64,000 nucleotides of DNA. It comes from Vitis vinifera. Taxonomy: Eukaryota; Streptophyta; Magnoliopsida; Vitales; Vitaceae. Position numbers and translations under genes: made by a program. Below are positions 31,341 through 43,862 of this stretch, in pieces. A model generated the notes under the pieces. It was given only the letters and a program-made list of their open reading frames with translations. It ran no database searches and had not been told where the DNA came from. Every line of letters starts with the position of its first letter. Positions within the stretch are counted from its first letter, which is position 1. The stretch spans positions 28,662,001 to 28,726,000 of the forward strand of contig NC_081818.1 of assembly GCF_030704535.1 (NCBI RefSeq), read 5' to 3'.

Positions 31341-33862
31341 ATGGATAGCGAGAAACAGAAGTCCAGAACTAGGAGTTTACGAAAGTGGTTCAAGTGGAAG
31401 CACAAGAGAGCCGACCCATATAATTTGAGTGAATTTTCAGGTTTGCTTTTTCTCCTCCTCTAGTCTGTGGATTTCCGTTGTAATTTACTTACAGTACTAT
31501 TGGCTTCTATTTGCAGACGGGGGTGAAGATGAAGATGATGATTACTCTGGCGATATTTTTGTTAGGTCTTTTGAGATGGAACCATGCAGCATATTAACCA
31601 ATGAGTTAAGGTGAGGTTTCAGGATATATATTTTCCTATGAGATCGAAATGGATGAAAGATGACAAGATTGTTTTGCTATATGAGTGATGATATATGACT
31701 ATATCTTTTAATCAATTTCCTAAACTATCAAAAAAAATAATATATATAATTTTATCTTTATACTCCAGGATTTTTGTGGGTACCTGGAATGTTGCTGGAA
31801 GATCGCCGGTGGGGAGCTTGGCTGTAGATTTGGATGAGTGGTTAAATCCCCAGGATGCTGCCGACGTGTATGTTCTTGGGTATGTGACGAATTGAAGATT
31901 ATCTGAAATCTAAAATCAGGACTTCGTAACACCACTGTAACAGCAAAGGTTTTTGTCTCGCAGATTCCAAGAGATTGTCCCCTTAAACACGCTGACGGTG
32001 ATTGGCTCGGAAGACCCAACCGAAGCAACCAAATGGAACTTGCTCATTGGGAAAACTCTTAATGACAAGTATGGGTGCCCTTGGTTAACGCCCATGTTGA
32101 ATCCAATCTCAAGTGACAACTACTTCTATGTGGGAATCCCTGGCTCTGAAAAAAGGAGGCACAGCGTTAGCACACTGCCGGAGACACCAACGAGATCAGG
32201 GTCAGTAATCCAGCATGATAGGCCATTTGGGCGCAGTAAGTACAAGTTAATGGCAAGCAAGAAGATGGTCGGGGTCTTCATAAGCGTCTGGATGAGGAGG
32301 GAATTGCTCAGGAGGTATTGCATTTCAAACGTGAAAGTAAGTTCAGTACCCTGTGGAATCATGGGTTATTTGGGAAACAAAGGCTCGGTTTCCGTTAGCA
32401 TGTCAATTGAAGGAACTAGCTTTTGCTTCATTGCTGCCCATCTAGCTTCTGGTGAGAAGAAGGGCGACGAAGGGCGTAGGAATCACCAAGTCTCTGAAAT
32501 TTTTAGGCGAACTACCTTCCCTAGACTCCCTGAAGATGATGATAATCCGCATCCTTACACCATCTTAGGACATGAGTAAGTGGTCAAACTCTCATCAAAT
32601 CATATGAGAATTTGAGAATACTGTTGTCAAATCTGTCCAGGTTGATTTCCAATTCTCTTGGACCCATGCGTGAGCAAGGTCTCAATTTTGATGAGATGTT
32701 GCAATTTTGTTTTGATCTAGTCATTTCAACACTTTTGATAGCAGTATTTTCATCCCTATAGAAAGAGATTAAAAACTAAATAGTCTACCCATATAGAATA
32801 TGGCTTTTGATAAAATTTTAATATGGGTGGGAAAGAATTAATTGAAGAATGAAGGCAACATGAAATGGATACCTCCATATTAAATGAAAAGTTCATTTTT
32901 TTTTAATGACAATTTAATATGTCATGGAACAGTCGGATATTCTGGTTGGGGGACCTCAACTATAGATTATGCCTGGAGGACAACTTAGCCAGGAAGCTGA
33001 TAAAAAGACAAGACTGGAGAGCATTACAAGAGTTTGATCAACTAAGGAGGGAGCAAGAGGATGGTGGAGTATTCCAAGGTTGGAAAGAGGGCAACATAGA
33101 ATTTGCTCCTACCTACAAGTACTCTACATCAAATTGCAATCGATACTCAGGTGGGCTTCCAAACAGATCAGGAGAAAAGCAAAGAACTCCGGCATGGTAC
33201 AGTCAGTCAACCATATTCTGGATATTTGATGCAGTGATGCTTTTTACTATTATGAGTATTGCCTCCTTTGGTCAGGATTTAGTATAATTTTGGTATATGG
33301 GCCCATCAAGGGACCTAGGTCACGGGCCATATATATGATGAGCCCGGGGCCTTGTCTAACCTGCAAATGCTACAGTTCTAGCATGAATATTTTTTTCAAC
33401 TCTCACTATTTCCCTTTAATTAAATAGTTTCATGAGGATGATCCATGAAAAGAGGTATTGGTTATGGCAACAGGTGTGACAGGATTCTATGGTATGGAAA
33501 GGGAGTAAAGCAACTGACCTACTTTCGGAGTGAGAGTAAGTTCTCAGATCATCGCCCTGTATCTGCCCTTTTCTCGACACAGATTGAAGTTGTCAAGTCC
33601 ACCAATCCAAGAGTTGCTCCTCTCCCCACCATAACTCCTTTCGACCAAACAGTAAGTACTCCATGACCCTGTCAGTTGAAGGGGGTTCCATTAAGTAAAT
33701 CTCTAGGACAAATTCATAGGCATATGACTGCAGCAATCATATTGTTACAATTCATTGTCATGACAGGGACCCAGCAATGGCGATGAAGAGGTCAAACCTA
33801 CATTGCTATCATTAATTGTAAAGGATATGGAAGCATCAACAAAGCAAACGCTAAGATTATAG
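31341..33862 (+). CDS. Type I inositol-polyphosphate 5-phosphatase
   Basis: Seven exons fit splice sites and phase: 31341-31440, 31517-31610, 31769-31879, 31964-32575, 32933-33196, 33474-33651 and 33767-33862, totalling 1455 nt and 484 residues. The catalytic domain runs from [14 protein letters not shown] (about residue 65) to about 430. Family signature motifs are intact: [10 protein letters not shown] (about 308-317), [11 protein letters not shown] (about 392-402) and SDHRPV (about 418-423). These enzymes remove the 5-phosphate from inositol phosphates or phosphoinositides such as IP3 and PtdIns(4,5)P2, and so tune calcium and membrane signalling. The short N-terminus with a basic [13 protein letters not shown] stretch and an acidic EDEDDD segment follows the layout of plant type I enzymes (CVP2/BST1 group). 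Exon 5 uses a GTACAG donor. I cannot say which Arabidopsis member is orthologous. Confidence 0.95.
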
Positions 33863-34737
33863 ATCAAATATATATATAATTGTTGCAAGCTGGCTTATGT
33901 AGCTACAGGCCAGGTTTGTAGAGAAGTGCTATTTTGTTGTTGCCTTCTTTCTTTTGTCATTTTTTTCTTCTATTCCTAATATTTTTTTGATTGGAATTCT
34001 ATTCCTAATATTTGCCATACAAGTTAGGCCTCATGGCAAAAGTAGAGCTGATAATTAAATAAATAATATCAACATTTATTTAATACTAAAAATATGTTAC
34101 CTCAAGTCAGTGTAATGAGCGATCAGGCAACTAGGCTCTTAGAATTTTGTGGGAAATTAGATGAACTGATCTGATTGAAGCATCAAAACAGGAAGTCAGT
34201 TTGAAACAATTAACATACTCGGTCTCACCTTTTGGACAAAATGCAACCTTTTGTCACAGGGCTTTAGCTTGATTTTCTAGAGCCAATTGCAGCCATACAA
34301 CAAGTGCAAGAGATATGTCCATCAAAATTCCCACTTACAATACAAATTTGAGAAGGTCAACACTTCAAATGTAATTGTCCTATTTGTTTCACATCCAACC
34401 ATTCAATTGTCCTCATTTGCCTAAAGAATTCCTCCCAAGGCCTCAACATTGTCTTGCTCACAATTGGGACACATGCACCTTCTCTGAAACTCCTCACCAA
34501 GGGAAGCACAAGTTTCTTCTAGTTCAGAAGTCTGCTTGTTTTGAGTCAAAGACAGGTACAGACCAGCATAATTAATATTCAATAAGTTGTTAATAGGATA
34601 CTAAACTCTGGCTGATTGCAAGAAATGCAGGAATAGAAGGAATTTTGGAAATTTCAACAACCAATCCAACTGAAATTAGTTGTGAGACTCCATACATTCC
34701 ATTCTTTTCCTCCATCTTCTCAATGTCAAATCAGTGG
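33863..34737. other. Spacer between convergent 5-phosphatase and coiled-coil genes
   Basis: The spacer probably holds the 3' UTRs of both flanking genes. No gene or element was recognised. Confidence 0.6.
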
Positions 34738-37700
34738 TCATTCAATCAGTAGCATGTAATGTAGACAAGGATATCTGGTTAATTCCTGCAATTCTTTTGT
34801 TTCCTTCATGATTGCCTCCATCAGAGTCACCTTCTTTTCAATATTAATCAACTCTTGCTGGAGCTGCAGCAGTTGTAGAGCAGTCTTAACTTTTTCAGAT
34901 CGTTTTATAGGGAAAATGTTAATAATTTCATCAGCTAAAGAAAAGGACTTGACGGTATTTTAATCAAATTTATAACATCAAGCCTTCTGACAATTGCATT
35001 ATTACAGTGTTTTAGGATGTGCAATGGACAAATTTCTTACCTGCTTATGAATATTTTGTTCTGCCTGATATTCTTGTTCTTCCATGTTCGTTTGAGAAAT
35101 TATATGGGCAAGTTTATCTTCAAGAGTTCTTAAAGCAACTTGAGCATCTTGCTCATTCACAAGTTTGTTGCCTGCTTTAAGAGCATGTTAAAATTGACTT
35201 ACCAGAATACATTGCATAAACACATACCTAAATACAGACCTAATATATAGTGGCAGATATTGTAAAGAGAGGAGAAAGAAAAAGGATCAAATACAGTGAA
35301 GAAGAGGGGAAACAGGACCAAGTGTACAGTTCAGTCACAGTGCAGACTGTATTGCCATCTTCAACGTATGCAATCCAGTGTAGATTGCCAAAAATGTCCT
35401 AAGGTTCTTCATTTACCTAACAATAACCACATGCCTCTTTGGTAATATTTGACAGATATTTTCCAATTAGAATTCTATCTAGAACTCATATTTTAGGAGG
35501 TTTTCAAACTTTGTTTCAGCTTCAATCAGTTATCCTGATATTGGATATCATCTATGGAATTTCATGGAAGCTTACTAAAGATCAAAACACAGTCAAATGT
35601 GAGATATACAAAAAGATTTGACAGGTATCAGGTTTTGAACTTTAACTCGATCAAAGTTTGGTCATTCAGGAAGTGGGATAAATTTTGTAGAATTAAGTAA
35701 CTGGAAAGATCTCATTTATCTATTAAAGATCCTCAATCACAGGTATAGTAGCTGGAACACAAACAAGGAAAATTGATCATACATGTGTACATCTGTAGAT
35801 AAATGCATACAAGTACATCCACAAACTTTATAAAAATTGATCATACATGTGTATGTCTGCAGTAAATGCATAGAAGTATACTTACAAACTTTATGACATG
35901 CTTCTGAAAGTAACCTATCTTACAATACTCTAGGTTTCACAAACAAGCAGAAGAAAAGTTTTAAAAGAATCACAATCACAATCACAATTCTAACTCAACA
36001 AAAACATATATTCCACGAGGCATCAAAGATGAAGAGGGTAATGCTAACCAGAAATTTACTCAGGGCTTTAGATTTAATGATGATCTGATTACGGATCAGA
36101 CAACTATTGCACTCAGATCCCACTAAGTTTATTATTTGGACAAAATGGTATTTTTTGACAGCCTCCAAGTCCAATTAGATGGAGCTAGATGCAACCAGTA
36201 TTGCAAAGTCAAGGTTAACACTCATGTATATGCCTCCTACAACAACAAATTGCAGAGGAGTTGCTGCATAATTGACTCTGTAAACAAGTTCATTCAAACC
36301 TGAACTAAGTTAAGAATTCATATTTACTGCCACATTCAAACAACCAATTTCCAAGTAAAAAATGTCATATCATTGTGCCCACGAACATTCCCATGCAAAC
36401 ACACACATCAAGTAATAAAAACAGACCATTATCTGATGAAGTTGCAATGCAACTCTCTTTATGAAGAGTAGAAGCAGTTGTCTCCTGAAATCTCCTGCAT
36501 TAGCAATTTAAAAATTAACCAATCCATAATTTCCCAGTGGTAATACCCGAATGCACAACTCAAATCCAAAAAAGTACAGCCCATTTCAACTAGCCTGTAA
36601 AAGGAGAAAAGGAAACCAATACACATTTCATAATGCTTTGAACACACTCTGATCACTGCACCATAGTAAATCAAATATTATGATATTTGTATTAAGATAT
36701 TTATCATTTACTATGATTATTTCCATGAGAGCCATGTCTTGCACGGCTAGAATTATTAAGGAAATATGCAAGTGATAGAACTGGTATAAGCAATCATATC
36801 TCTCCCTTCCATGCTGTTTGTTTTTGTTATTCTTTATTTCAAATTTCCTAGTACTTATTTTATATGGTAGTACGTGAATAAGACCTTGCCCTAAGTGTTT
36901 TTCTTATCACTTTCACATTTTATAGAACAAGTCAGGTATCATTTTTCCTTCTTTGTTTTCCTCGCTCTGTTTGATCTAGCAGTTAGGAAAAAACGCTTCA
37001 ATGAGTCAGGCGACACTAGTAATCTGCCAGATAATTTTCCCTTCTTTGTCTTCCTCACTCTGTATCTAGTCATAAGCAAAAACCACTTCAATCTTTCTCT
37101 TCATTTTTCTGGACCCACTGGCTGTCTGTTTTCTAGCCAATCTAATTTTTATCAAGTATTGGTTAACTCTCCCTGATTTTTCTACTTTCCAGTGCCTTGA
37201 CTAATAGCAGAGGACTTCATCACAACATATTTATCATTTAAAGGGAGTTTATTCATTCACTTCTATCATGTCTTTGAGGCTTTGATGCTTCAAAAGCAAG
37301 TCTCTAAGTCATGTTTTATAAGCATTGATTTGGGATCATGTTCTCAGCTATTGCAACTTGCAAGTGCATGCTAGAGAAACCAGTACAAGTTTCTTGGCAA
37401 TCACATATTCAAGAATCCAATTTTACTGCTTAATTACTACTATACATGGGGCTTGGCCATACAAAAGTAGGTTTCCTCTGGTGTCAAAACTGAAACCCAT
37501 CGAAGGTAGGAAAGCCAATAAAACTTAAGTCATTTTTGCAATTCTTAGGAGGTTGTCAGGACAAACTGAATCTTCAAGGTCACTACACACAGAATTATAA
37601 ATTTAAACAGTAAAGATTATCTGAGCTATCAAAATCTACTAATACGATTTTCAGATGGTTTAGAACAACTAAGTAAAGACTCTGTTCTACAGTTTGAATA

Positions 37701-38833
37701 GTAAGTTAAGAGCCTTTAGACCATCTGAAGTCCACAAAGAAACAATTTCATCATTATATGCCAAATTAAGCAAATAAAATACTAATATCTTAATTGAGGA
37801 GACGAACCTTATTTTTGTGTTTAACTCCATCATTTGTTTAATAAAGTTGTCTCTGCATAGAGAATTTAAAAAAAGAAAAAGAAAGAAAGAAAAAGACCGC
37901 AGACAAACAAACAAAACAAAAGCATTAATAATAAACTAAAATAATTTTTCGTTTGATTTTTAAACATACGATGTTTTTTAAACCGAAGCAAGTAATCAAA
38001 ACGATGATGACTGATCTGTACCGTAAAGCTCCTTCTTCATTCTTTGCATGACCCAAGGATAATTTCCCAGAATAGAGTATGTAAAAACAACATAAGAGTA
38101 TAAAACAAGTAACAGATTAAGATCAAACAGAAGAATCTTAATCAGATGAGAAAACGCCAGAAATAAAACCTATGAATACCTTAAGAATCCCCAAATCAGA
38201 TCCAACCATCGAAACCTCATATTGAATCGCAGCATTTCTTGCCTATAAGTAATTTAAACAGAAATCAATAGGTAATTCAACAAAATATAATGAATTTGTG
38301 AAGAAATCCAATCAATAGCAGGATAAGTTAGAGAGCAACAAACCTCTAGAGTTTGAATTGAAGCTTCGTTCATAGCCAATTCAACTTCGTAGCCTTTGAG
38401 CTCTTGCTCAGCAGCTTCCTTGGAGCGTTTTGACTCTTCGAGCTCTGCATTGGCTATATCCATCTCAGATTGAAGCTCCTGGATTCGCTTCTTCAGGCTC
38501 TCCACTCTCCGTTCTGCATATCTCGCAGCCAGGAAGGGTTTGATGTCAAATATAAAAATAACAACTACTCTCCGTTTTCGGTGGAAAAACACTGCTGTTT
38601 GGTTGCTGAGAAACTGTAAGAAAAATAAAAGAAAATAAAATTTTGATTCCGATTCTTCTCTTGTTTTGTTTCCAAAAAAATTAAAACTCAATGGAGTTTT
38701 TATTTCTTTCTTTTTCCTACATTTTCTCACCAAAAACAACACTACAGAAATTATTTTCACCTCCTTGAGATTTTTCAGCAGCGAAGTCCCGAATTAGGGT
38801 TAGGAGTTGCTTCCGTGAATCAGTTCCCGCCAT
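34738..38833 (-). CDS. Coiled-coil protein of unknown function, eight exons with microexon
   Basis: I assembled this minus-strand gene from splice sites and phase: 38761-38833, 38344-38513, 38180-38242, 38022-38041 (20 nt), 37808-37852 (45 nt), 36427-36494, 35041-35171 and 34738-34947. The sum is 780 nt, a 259-residue protein starting MAGTDSRKQLLTLIRDFAAE. Residues 25-80 are strongly heptad-like (RRVESLKKRIQELQSEMDIA, AELEESKRSKEAAEQELKGY). The 20-nt microexon encodes NEEGALR with the following exon, joining SDLGILK to DNFIKQMMELNTKIR. The C-terminal half is again helix-rich (LRTLEDKLAHIISQ, TALQLLQLQQELINIEKKVT). I recognise a plant-conserved protein but not its function. The last exon's acceptor (GTCAAG before TCC TTT) is weak but is the one that keeps phase. 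Upstream, GGGCCA/GCCCA motifs near 38900-38990 look like site II elements. Exons 38022-38041 and 37808-37852 are duplicated near the right window edge. Confidence 0.8.
37045..38066 (+). repeat. Segmental duplication, copy 1 (partner 62995-64000)
   Basis: From about 37045 the text matches, in direct orientation and over about 1 kb, the sequence from about 62995 to the right edge. Shared landmarks include TTCTGGACCCACTG, GACTAATAGCAGAGGACTTC, GCAACTTGCAAGTGCATGCT and GAGCCTTTAGACCATCTGAA. This copy lies within the coiled-coil gene (introns and two exons), so it is most likely the source. By eye identity is near 90 percent with small indels. Confidence 0.9.
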
Positions 38834-40154
38834 CAATGGTGCTTGGCTTTGAGCTCCCGTTCCCGCTTCAAACAGACCCCGGGACCACATATAAATAAAA
38901 GTTCGTGGGCCAAATTTGAGGGGAGCCCAGCCCAACATACATTCCATGACCCCTGGTGAAGGCTTCAGCATAGATCTATGGGCTCAGGCCAAGCCCAATT
39001 ATTTGCATGAGTAATGGACGCAATGCCCACATTCCCTTGAGCACCAAGTCACACAAGGTGGTGAAAAAAAGCCCACAAGGCTCATGTGCTTGCTTAAATT
39101 AAACAATATCTATTAGGAGAAAGAAAAAAAAAATGAAATGCGATCAATTATGAGAATATGCTGGTGGTGTAAGAGAAAGAGGTAAGTAAGGAAATATATC
39201 CCTAAAAAGTGATACGTATCATCTTTATCAAACTATAAAGGGTCAAGAGCTTCTAGAACAAATAAACTTTTTCAACCAAATCAACATCATCTTAATAGGC
39301 TACAAACAAAAGAGCACCTCATTTCTCTATATATGGTTTGATCTTCTATTTCTTCTATTTTCTTCTCTTAAAAGCTTAGTCAGGATGGAGCTTCAAGAGG
39401 TATTGCATGAGGCACATGCATTATGACAAAATTAAGAAGTGGCATTAAATGAAGCAGATATAGAATCCGTCAACCTTATAATAAAGTGAAACCACTTTTT
39501 TCCTCTCAACTAACTACTAACCTTTGAAAAAGCATACAGTGCTCTTCTTTTAAATGCATAAAAAAAGTGTTCCTAACTTCCTATTTATGGACTGAATTTC
39601 TCTACTTAAGCTTTGAAAAAAGCATATACACTATGCTCCTTTCCACGCCTGCAATAAAGGAAAATCAAATTCTTCATCAGTCCATGGAAAATCTCTGGGT
39701 GAGACAGTAGAAAACTCATATGCTTCCATGGAGCTGCAGCCATGGAATGAAAAGAAAATTCTGGGTGTAAATAATGCAAGTGCATGAGTCAGCAACAAGT
39801 GCAAATGCATTTCCTGTAGAAGCTCTGTCCACCACAATTACTTCTTCTCCAACTGAGACGATAGTTGTTGACCAATCCAATAAAAGCAATATGTGAGAGT
39901 ATCACACATTATGCTTATAATAGTGAATCATTTGCATAATGATCCAACAACCACAACAATATTTTGATCTGATCTTGCCTTTATCTTTCTTTCTTTTTTC
40001 TTTTTCTTTTTTGGATTAGTTGATTAGATGGGGATTGGTCAAGAACTTATATAACGCCAGGAACAACTCCCTTATCAAAATTAGTTCCTATCCACGCTTT
40101 GTGTTCCAATAAGAACACACCATCTTAGTTGGCCACGGGTGAAACTCTTTTGGA
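38834..40154. other. Intergenic spacer between coiled-coil gene and ABCB remnants
   Basis: The first 150 bp is probably the minus-strand gene's promoter (GGGCCA, GCCCAGCCCA, AAGCCCA motifs near 38908-38997). The rest is AT-rich, with no coding signal strong enough to support a gene. Confidence 0.55.
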
Positions 40155-40550
40155 TAATACCAAATAGATGTGACAAGATTAAGAGATAGCGAGAAAAAAT
40201 GTGTGAAGGGTTTCTTCAAAGAACAATAAATTGATTAACCATTCAATCAAATCACGTCAAATATATTTCATATCTCTTTTCGATAATGTCAAATATATTT
40301 CATATCTCTTTTCAATAATACCAAATAGATGTGATAGGATTAAAGAATAGGGTGAAAATGTCAATGAAAGTGAATTGTTTCAAATAACAATAAATTGGTT
40401 AACTATCAATTAAATGACATCAAATATATTTCATATCTTTTTTTGATAATGCCAAATAAATGTGATAGGATTAAAGGATAGTGTGAAAAATGCTAATTAA
40501 AGTGAAGGTTTCTTCAAACAACAATAAATTGGTTATATATACAACATCAA
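40155..40550. repeat. Three-copy imperfect tandem repeat, 131-161 bp unit
   Basis: CCAAATAGATGTGA(C/T)A(A/G)GATTAA starts near 40159, 40320 and, as CCAAATAAATGTGATAGGAT, near 40451. Each copy continues with a TTTCTTCAAA/TTTCAAATAACAATAAATTG block and CAAATATATTTCATATCT. Copy 1 is 30 bp longer because the ATATTTCATATCTCTTTTCG block is itself doubled. Non-coding; it ends just upstream of the first ABCB exon. Confidence 0.85.
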
Positions 40551-41384
40551 ATACAATTCTCTCTCCCCATTTCTATTATATATACCCATCGCTCCCATTC
40601 ATTTCTTCTCGCAGTAGTATTTATAAAGGACAAAAACGTTTTTTGGAAGCAAGCAAACGGTAGAAAGTAGAAAAGCAATGGCTGGGAGGGAGATGGTTGG
40701 GAGGAAGAAGAGGCAATGGCTCTGTACGGTCCATTTTCATGCATGCCGACGCTGCAGATTTGTGGTTGATGGCCTTCGGGTTCCTCGGGGCTCTGGGTGA
40801 TGGGTTTTCCATGCCAGTGGTTTTGTATGTGACCAGCGAGATTATGAATAATATCGGAAGTTCCTCAACTTCTGCTGCTGATGCCTTCGTTGATAAAATC
40901 AACGAGGTCCTTTGTTTTTCTCTCTCTTTATCTATTTATGTATACACAGGGGTGTATGTATAACTAAGCTAACCGGGATTTGGGGTTTTGGGTGATATAA
41001 TGCAGTGACTTTGTTGTACATTGCTTGTGGGTCATGGGTTGCTTGTTTCCTAGGTGGGTTTTACTTTGATTTTGTTTTTACTTTTTTGTGTTTTTTCCAA
41101 GGTTGAGTCAGAGATTGAATATTGGACTTTGCTCGTTTTGTTTTGATTTTCAGAGGGTTATTGCTGGTCAAGAACAGCAGAGAGACAAACCACAAGGATG
41201 AGGGCTAGATATCTGAAAGCAGTGCTGAGGCAGGACGTGGGCTATTTCGATTCGCATGTGACCAGCACAGCAGAGGTCATCACCAGCATCTCCAACGATA
41301 CTCTCGTGATTCAAGATGTTCTTAGCGAAGGTTGGTTCTTTCAATGCTGCTGTGTCTCACATGATTCATGATTTTGTTGGCTGC

Positions 41385-41992
41385 AAAATTGTAATGTTGG
41401 CTGATGTTTACCAGGAGGGAGAACACGGCCAATCCAACGAAACAAAGCGAATATGTTCTGGTATTTTTCTTGATTTCTGGTATTTTTCTTGATTTCCTCA
41501 TGCTCAGGCGAGAAAAAAACCGATATCATCGATCCCATTGCGAAAGCGTACACCGGCTGAACCGCACCAAACAAGATTGCACTCAAACATCCCATGCTAG
41601 CTTGCTTTCACTCAGGAACGTTCATTGCCGGCAGTCTCCGGATGATGGCACTGGAAAGTCTTGCTCCCCCGTAGTGGCTATTTCTCCGGCGGGCCGGCTT
41701 GGTGCGTTTGAGTTGGCGGAACTCGAGCGGCTGACCACAGATAGACTGCGGATGCTGGTGCTGTGGAGATCCAGGCTGGTTGAGATCGCTGCGGTTGAGG
41801 AAATCGCGAGAGAGGAGGCCTCCGATGACTTCTCAGTTTGCTGGAGGCGGACGAGGGAAGTGTAGAGTCCGTCGTCGTTCTGGATGAGGTCGTGGTGAGA
41901 GCCGGTCTCCATGATCTGGCCATTCTGGACGACAGCGATGATGTCCGCGTTGCGGATGGTGGAGAGGCGGTGGGCGATGATGATGGTGGTGC
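41385..41992 (-). pseudogene. Inverted ABCB fragment: NBD1 end, linker, TMD2 start
   Basis: On the minus strand, from 41992 down to about 41622, the reading is [20 protein letters not shown] through [20 protein letters not shown] and a Ser-rich linker. It continues after a frame slip with WKQASMGCLSAILFGAVQPV and the start of TMD2 to about 41385, where homology stops at CAATTTTGCAG. It matches copy A's segments 43543-43862 plus 46011-46300, but in opposite orientation and without the solo LTR found there. The H-loop (IAHRLS) is intact here, unlike the plus-strand copy (TAHCFS). It therefore derives from another or earlier ABCB copy. Confidence 0.9.
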
Positions 41993-42566
41993 GGCCATTC
42001 TGTGCCAACCCGGTTATCATTGTTGTCCAACAAACAAGATCCCTTCTACCCATTTTATCAAACACCCTCATCGCTTCGTCCATCTTCCCACACTCGGCAT
42101 ACAAATTCAGAACCGCTGCCCCAACAAAAACATCATCCCCATACCCTTGATCAATCGCTTCGCGCCAAGTCTCCTCGCCACTCCTCAAATCCAACGACCT
42201 CGTACACGCCTTCAGCACAACAGTGTAAGTTGAGCTATCGGGTCTAATCCCTTCTGACGCCATCCGATGATAAAGACTCAAAGCTTCAAACATCGCACCT
42301 CTTCGTGAATATGCGATGATCATAGCACTCCAAGCATCTACACCACATTGAGGCGATTTGTCAAACACTTGGCGCGCAGATTCGATGTGGCCCAGTCGAG
42401 CGTATAGTATTAGCTTCGCATTGGAGTTTCCATGACCAAAGATCCCAGTCAAGATCGCGAGAGCATGGATTTTAGCAATAGTTGGTTTGTCTTTCGAGGC
42501 TACTAGAAGAGTTTTCAGACTTTTTGAACTAACTAACCTCATTGCCGACACCGAGGAAACGACCAA
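41622..42566 (-). pseudogene. Chimeric open frame: PPR protein N-terminus fused to ABCB NBD1 end
   Basis: An uninterrupted minus-strand frame of about 314 codons. The first 193 or so residues are a PLS-type pentatricopeptide repeat protein: [96 protein letters not shown]. This resembles, from memory, At3g25060-type organellar RNA-binding PPR proteins. The frame then passes without a stop into [19 protein letters not shown] of ABCB NBD1 and its linker. The junction is near 41992-41998, where both parents would read close to TGGCC(G/A), a microhomology join. The first in-frame ATG is at 42542. The remaining 400 or so residues expected of such a PPR protein are absent, and NBD Walker motifs are absent. 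No promoter is evident. Most likely a rearrangement relic, though the frame is open. Confidence 0.8.
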
Positions 42567-43862
42567 GGGCGGGAAACCACAGCAATATCTCTGTTGCAGA
42601 GGTTTTATGACCCACTTGGTGGGGAGATTCTTCTTGATGGGGTGGCCATTGATAAGTTACAGCTCAAGTGGGTGAGGTCACAGATGGGCCTAGTGAGCCA
42701 AGAACCAGCACTTTTTGCAACCACCATTAAAGAGAACATACTTTTCGGAAAAGAGGACGCTATCATGGAGGAGGTGGTTGCTGCTGCCAAAGCTTCAAAT
42801 GCTCAAAATTTCATTTGTCAGTTGCCTCAGGGGTATGATACCCAGGTTCGTTCTACTTGTCGCGTCCTGCACCTCTCCTCTTTCGTTTTCTGTCCCTTTC
42901 TTTCCTTTCTTTTTAGCTACTAACTTTGGTTTCGCACATTCTTGGAAATCACTTTTTGCATACTATATCATATGACGAATACGCTTTAAAATATATCATA
43001 TTAAGAATGTGTTTTATAGCGTTGTAAGAATTTTTATTTTTTATTTTTAATAATTAAATGATAAAAAAAATTTAGAAAACGTATTCTAAAATTAGACTAA
43101 CTTATACACGTATAATATTCTATAATTTTATTATTGATTAAGATAATCAATGTGAATATTTTTCATGATAAAACTACTCGCATAAGTTAGTTCATAATTA
43201 ACTAATAATTAATTTAAAATTATATTATGTAGATTTCATAGAACGACAAGTGATTCATTCATGCTTGTCCTTAGAATTTAAGTTCAGAAAAATATTAAAA
43301 ATGTTTTTCAAAATTATTATTATTATTTAAAATTTAAAGTAAAGTAATAAATAAAAGATGATAAGCACGTGTGCAGGTAGGGAAGAGAGGAGTTCAGATG
43401 TTAGGAGCACAGAAGCAAAGAATCGCCATTGCATCCGCCATCATCAAAGCCCCACAAATCCTCTTCCTCGATGAGGCAACCAACGCGTTAGACTTCGAGT
43501 TGGAGCGAGTTGTCCAAGAAGCCTTAGACAAAGCGGTCGTTGGCCGCACCACCATCATCACCGCCCACTGCTTCTCCACCATCCACAACGCGGACATCAT
43601 CGTTGTCGTCCAGAATGGCTAGATCATGGAGACCGGCTCTCATGACGACCTCATCCAAAATGACGACGGACTCTACACGTCCCTCGTCTGCCTCCAACAA
43701 ACTGAGAAGTCATTAAAGGCCTCATCTCTCGCAATTTCCTCAATCGCAACAATCTCAACCAACCTAGATCTCCACAACACCAGCATCCACAGTCTATCTC
43801 TGGTCAGTCGCTTGAGTTCTGCCAACTCAACCGCACCAAGCCAGCCCACCAAAGAAATAGCC

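Noticed and set aside
37325-37528. Plus-strand open frames at 37.3 kb and 63.3 kb that look alike
   Set aside because: Similarity comes from the segmental duplication of intron sequence on the opposite strand; the frames have no family signature.
38022-38070. Alternative exon reading WVMQRMKKELY in the coiled-coil gene
   Set aside because: No usable acceptor precedes it and it leaves the wrong phase for the next exon; the NEEGALR reading of the same DNA uses an AAAG acceptor and fits phase on both sides.
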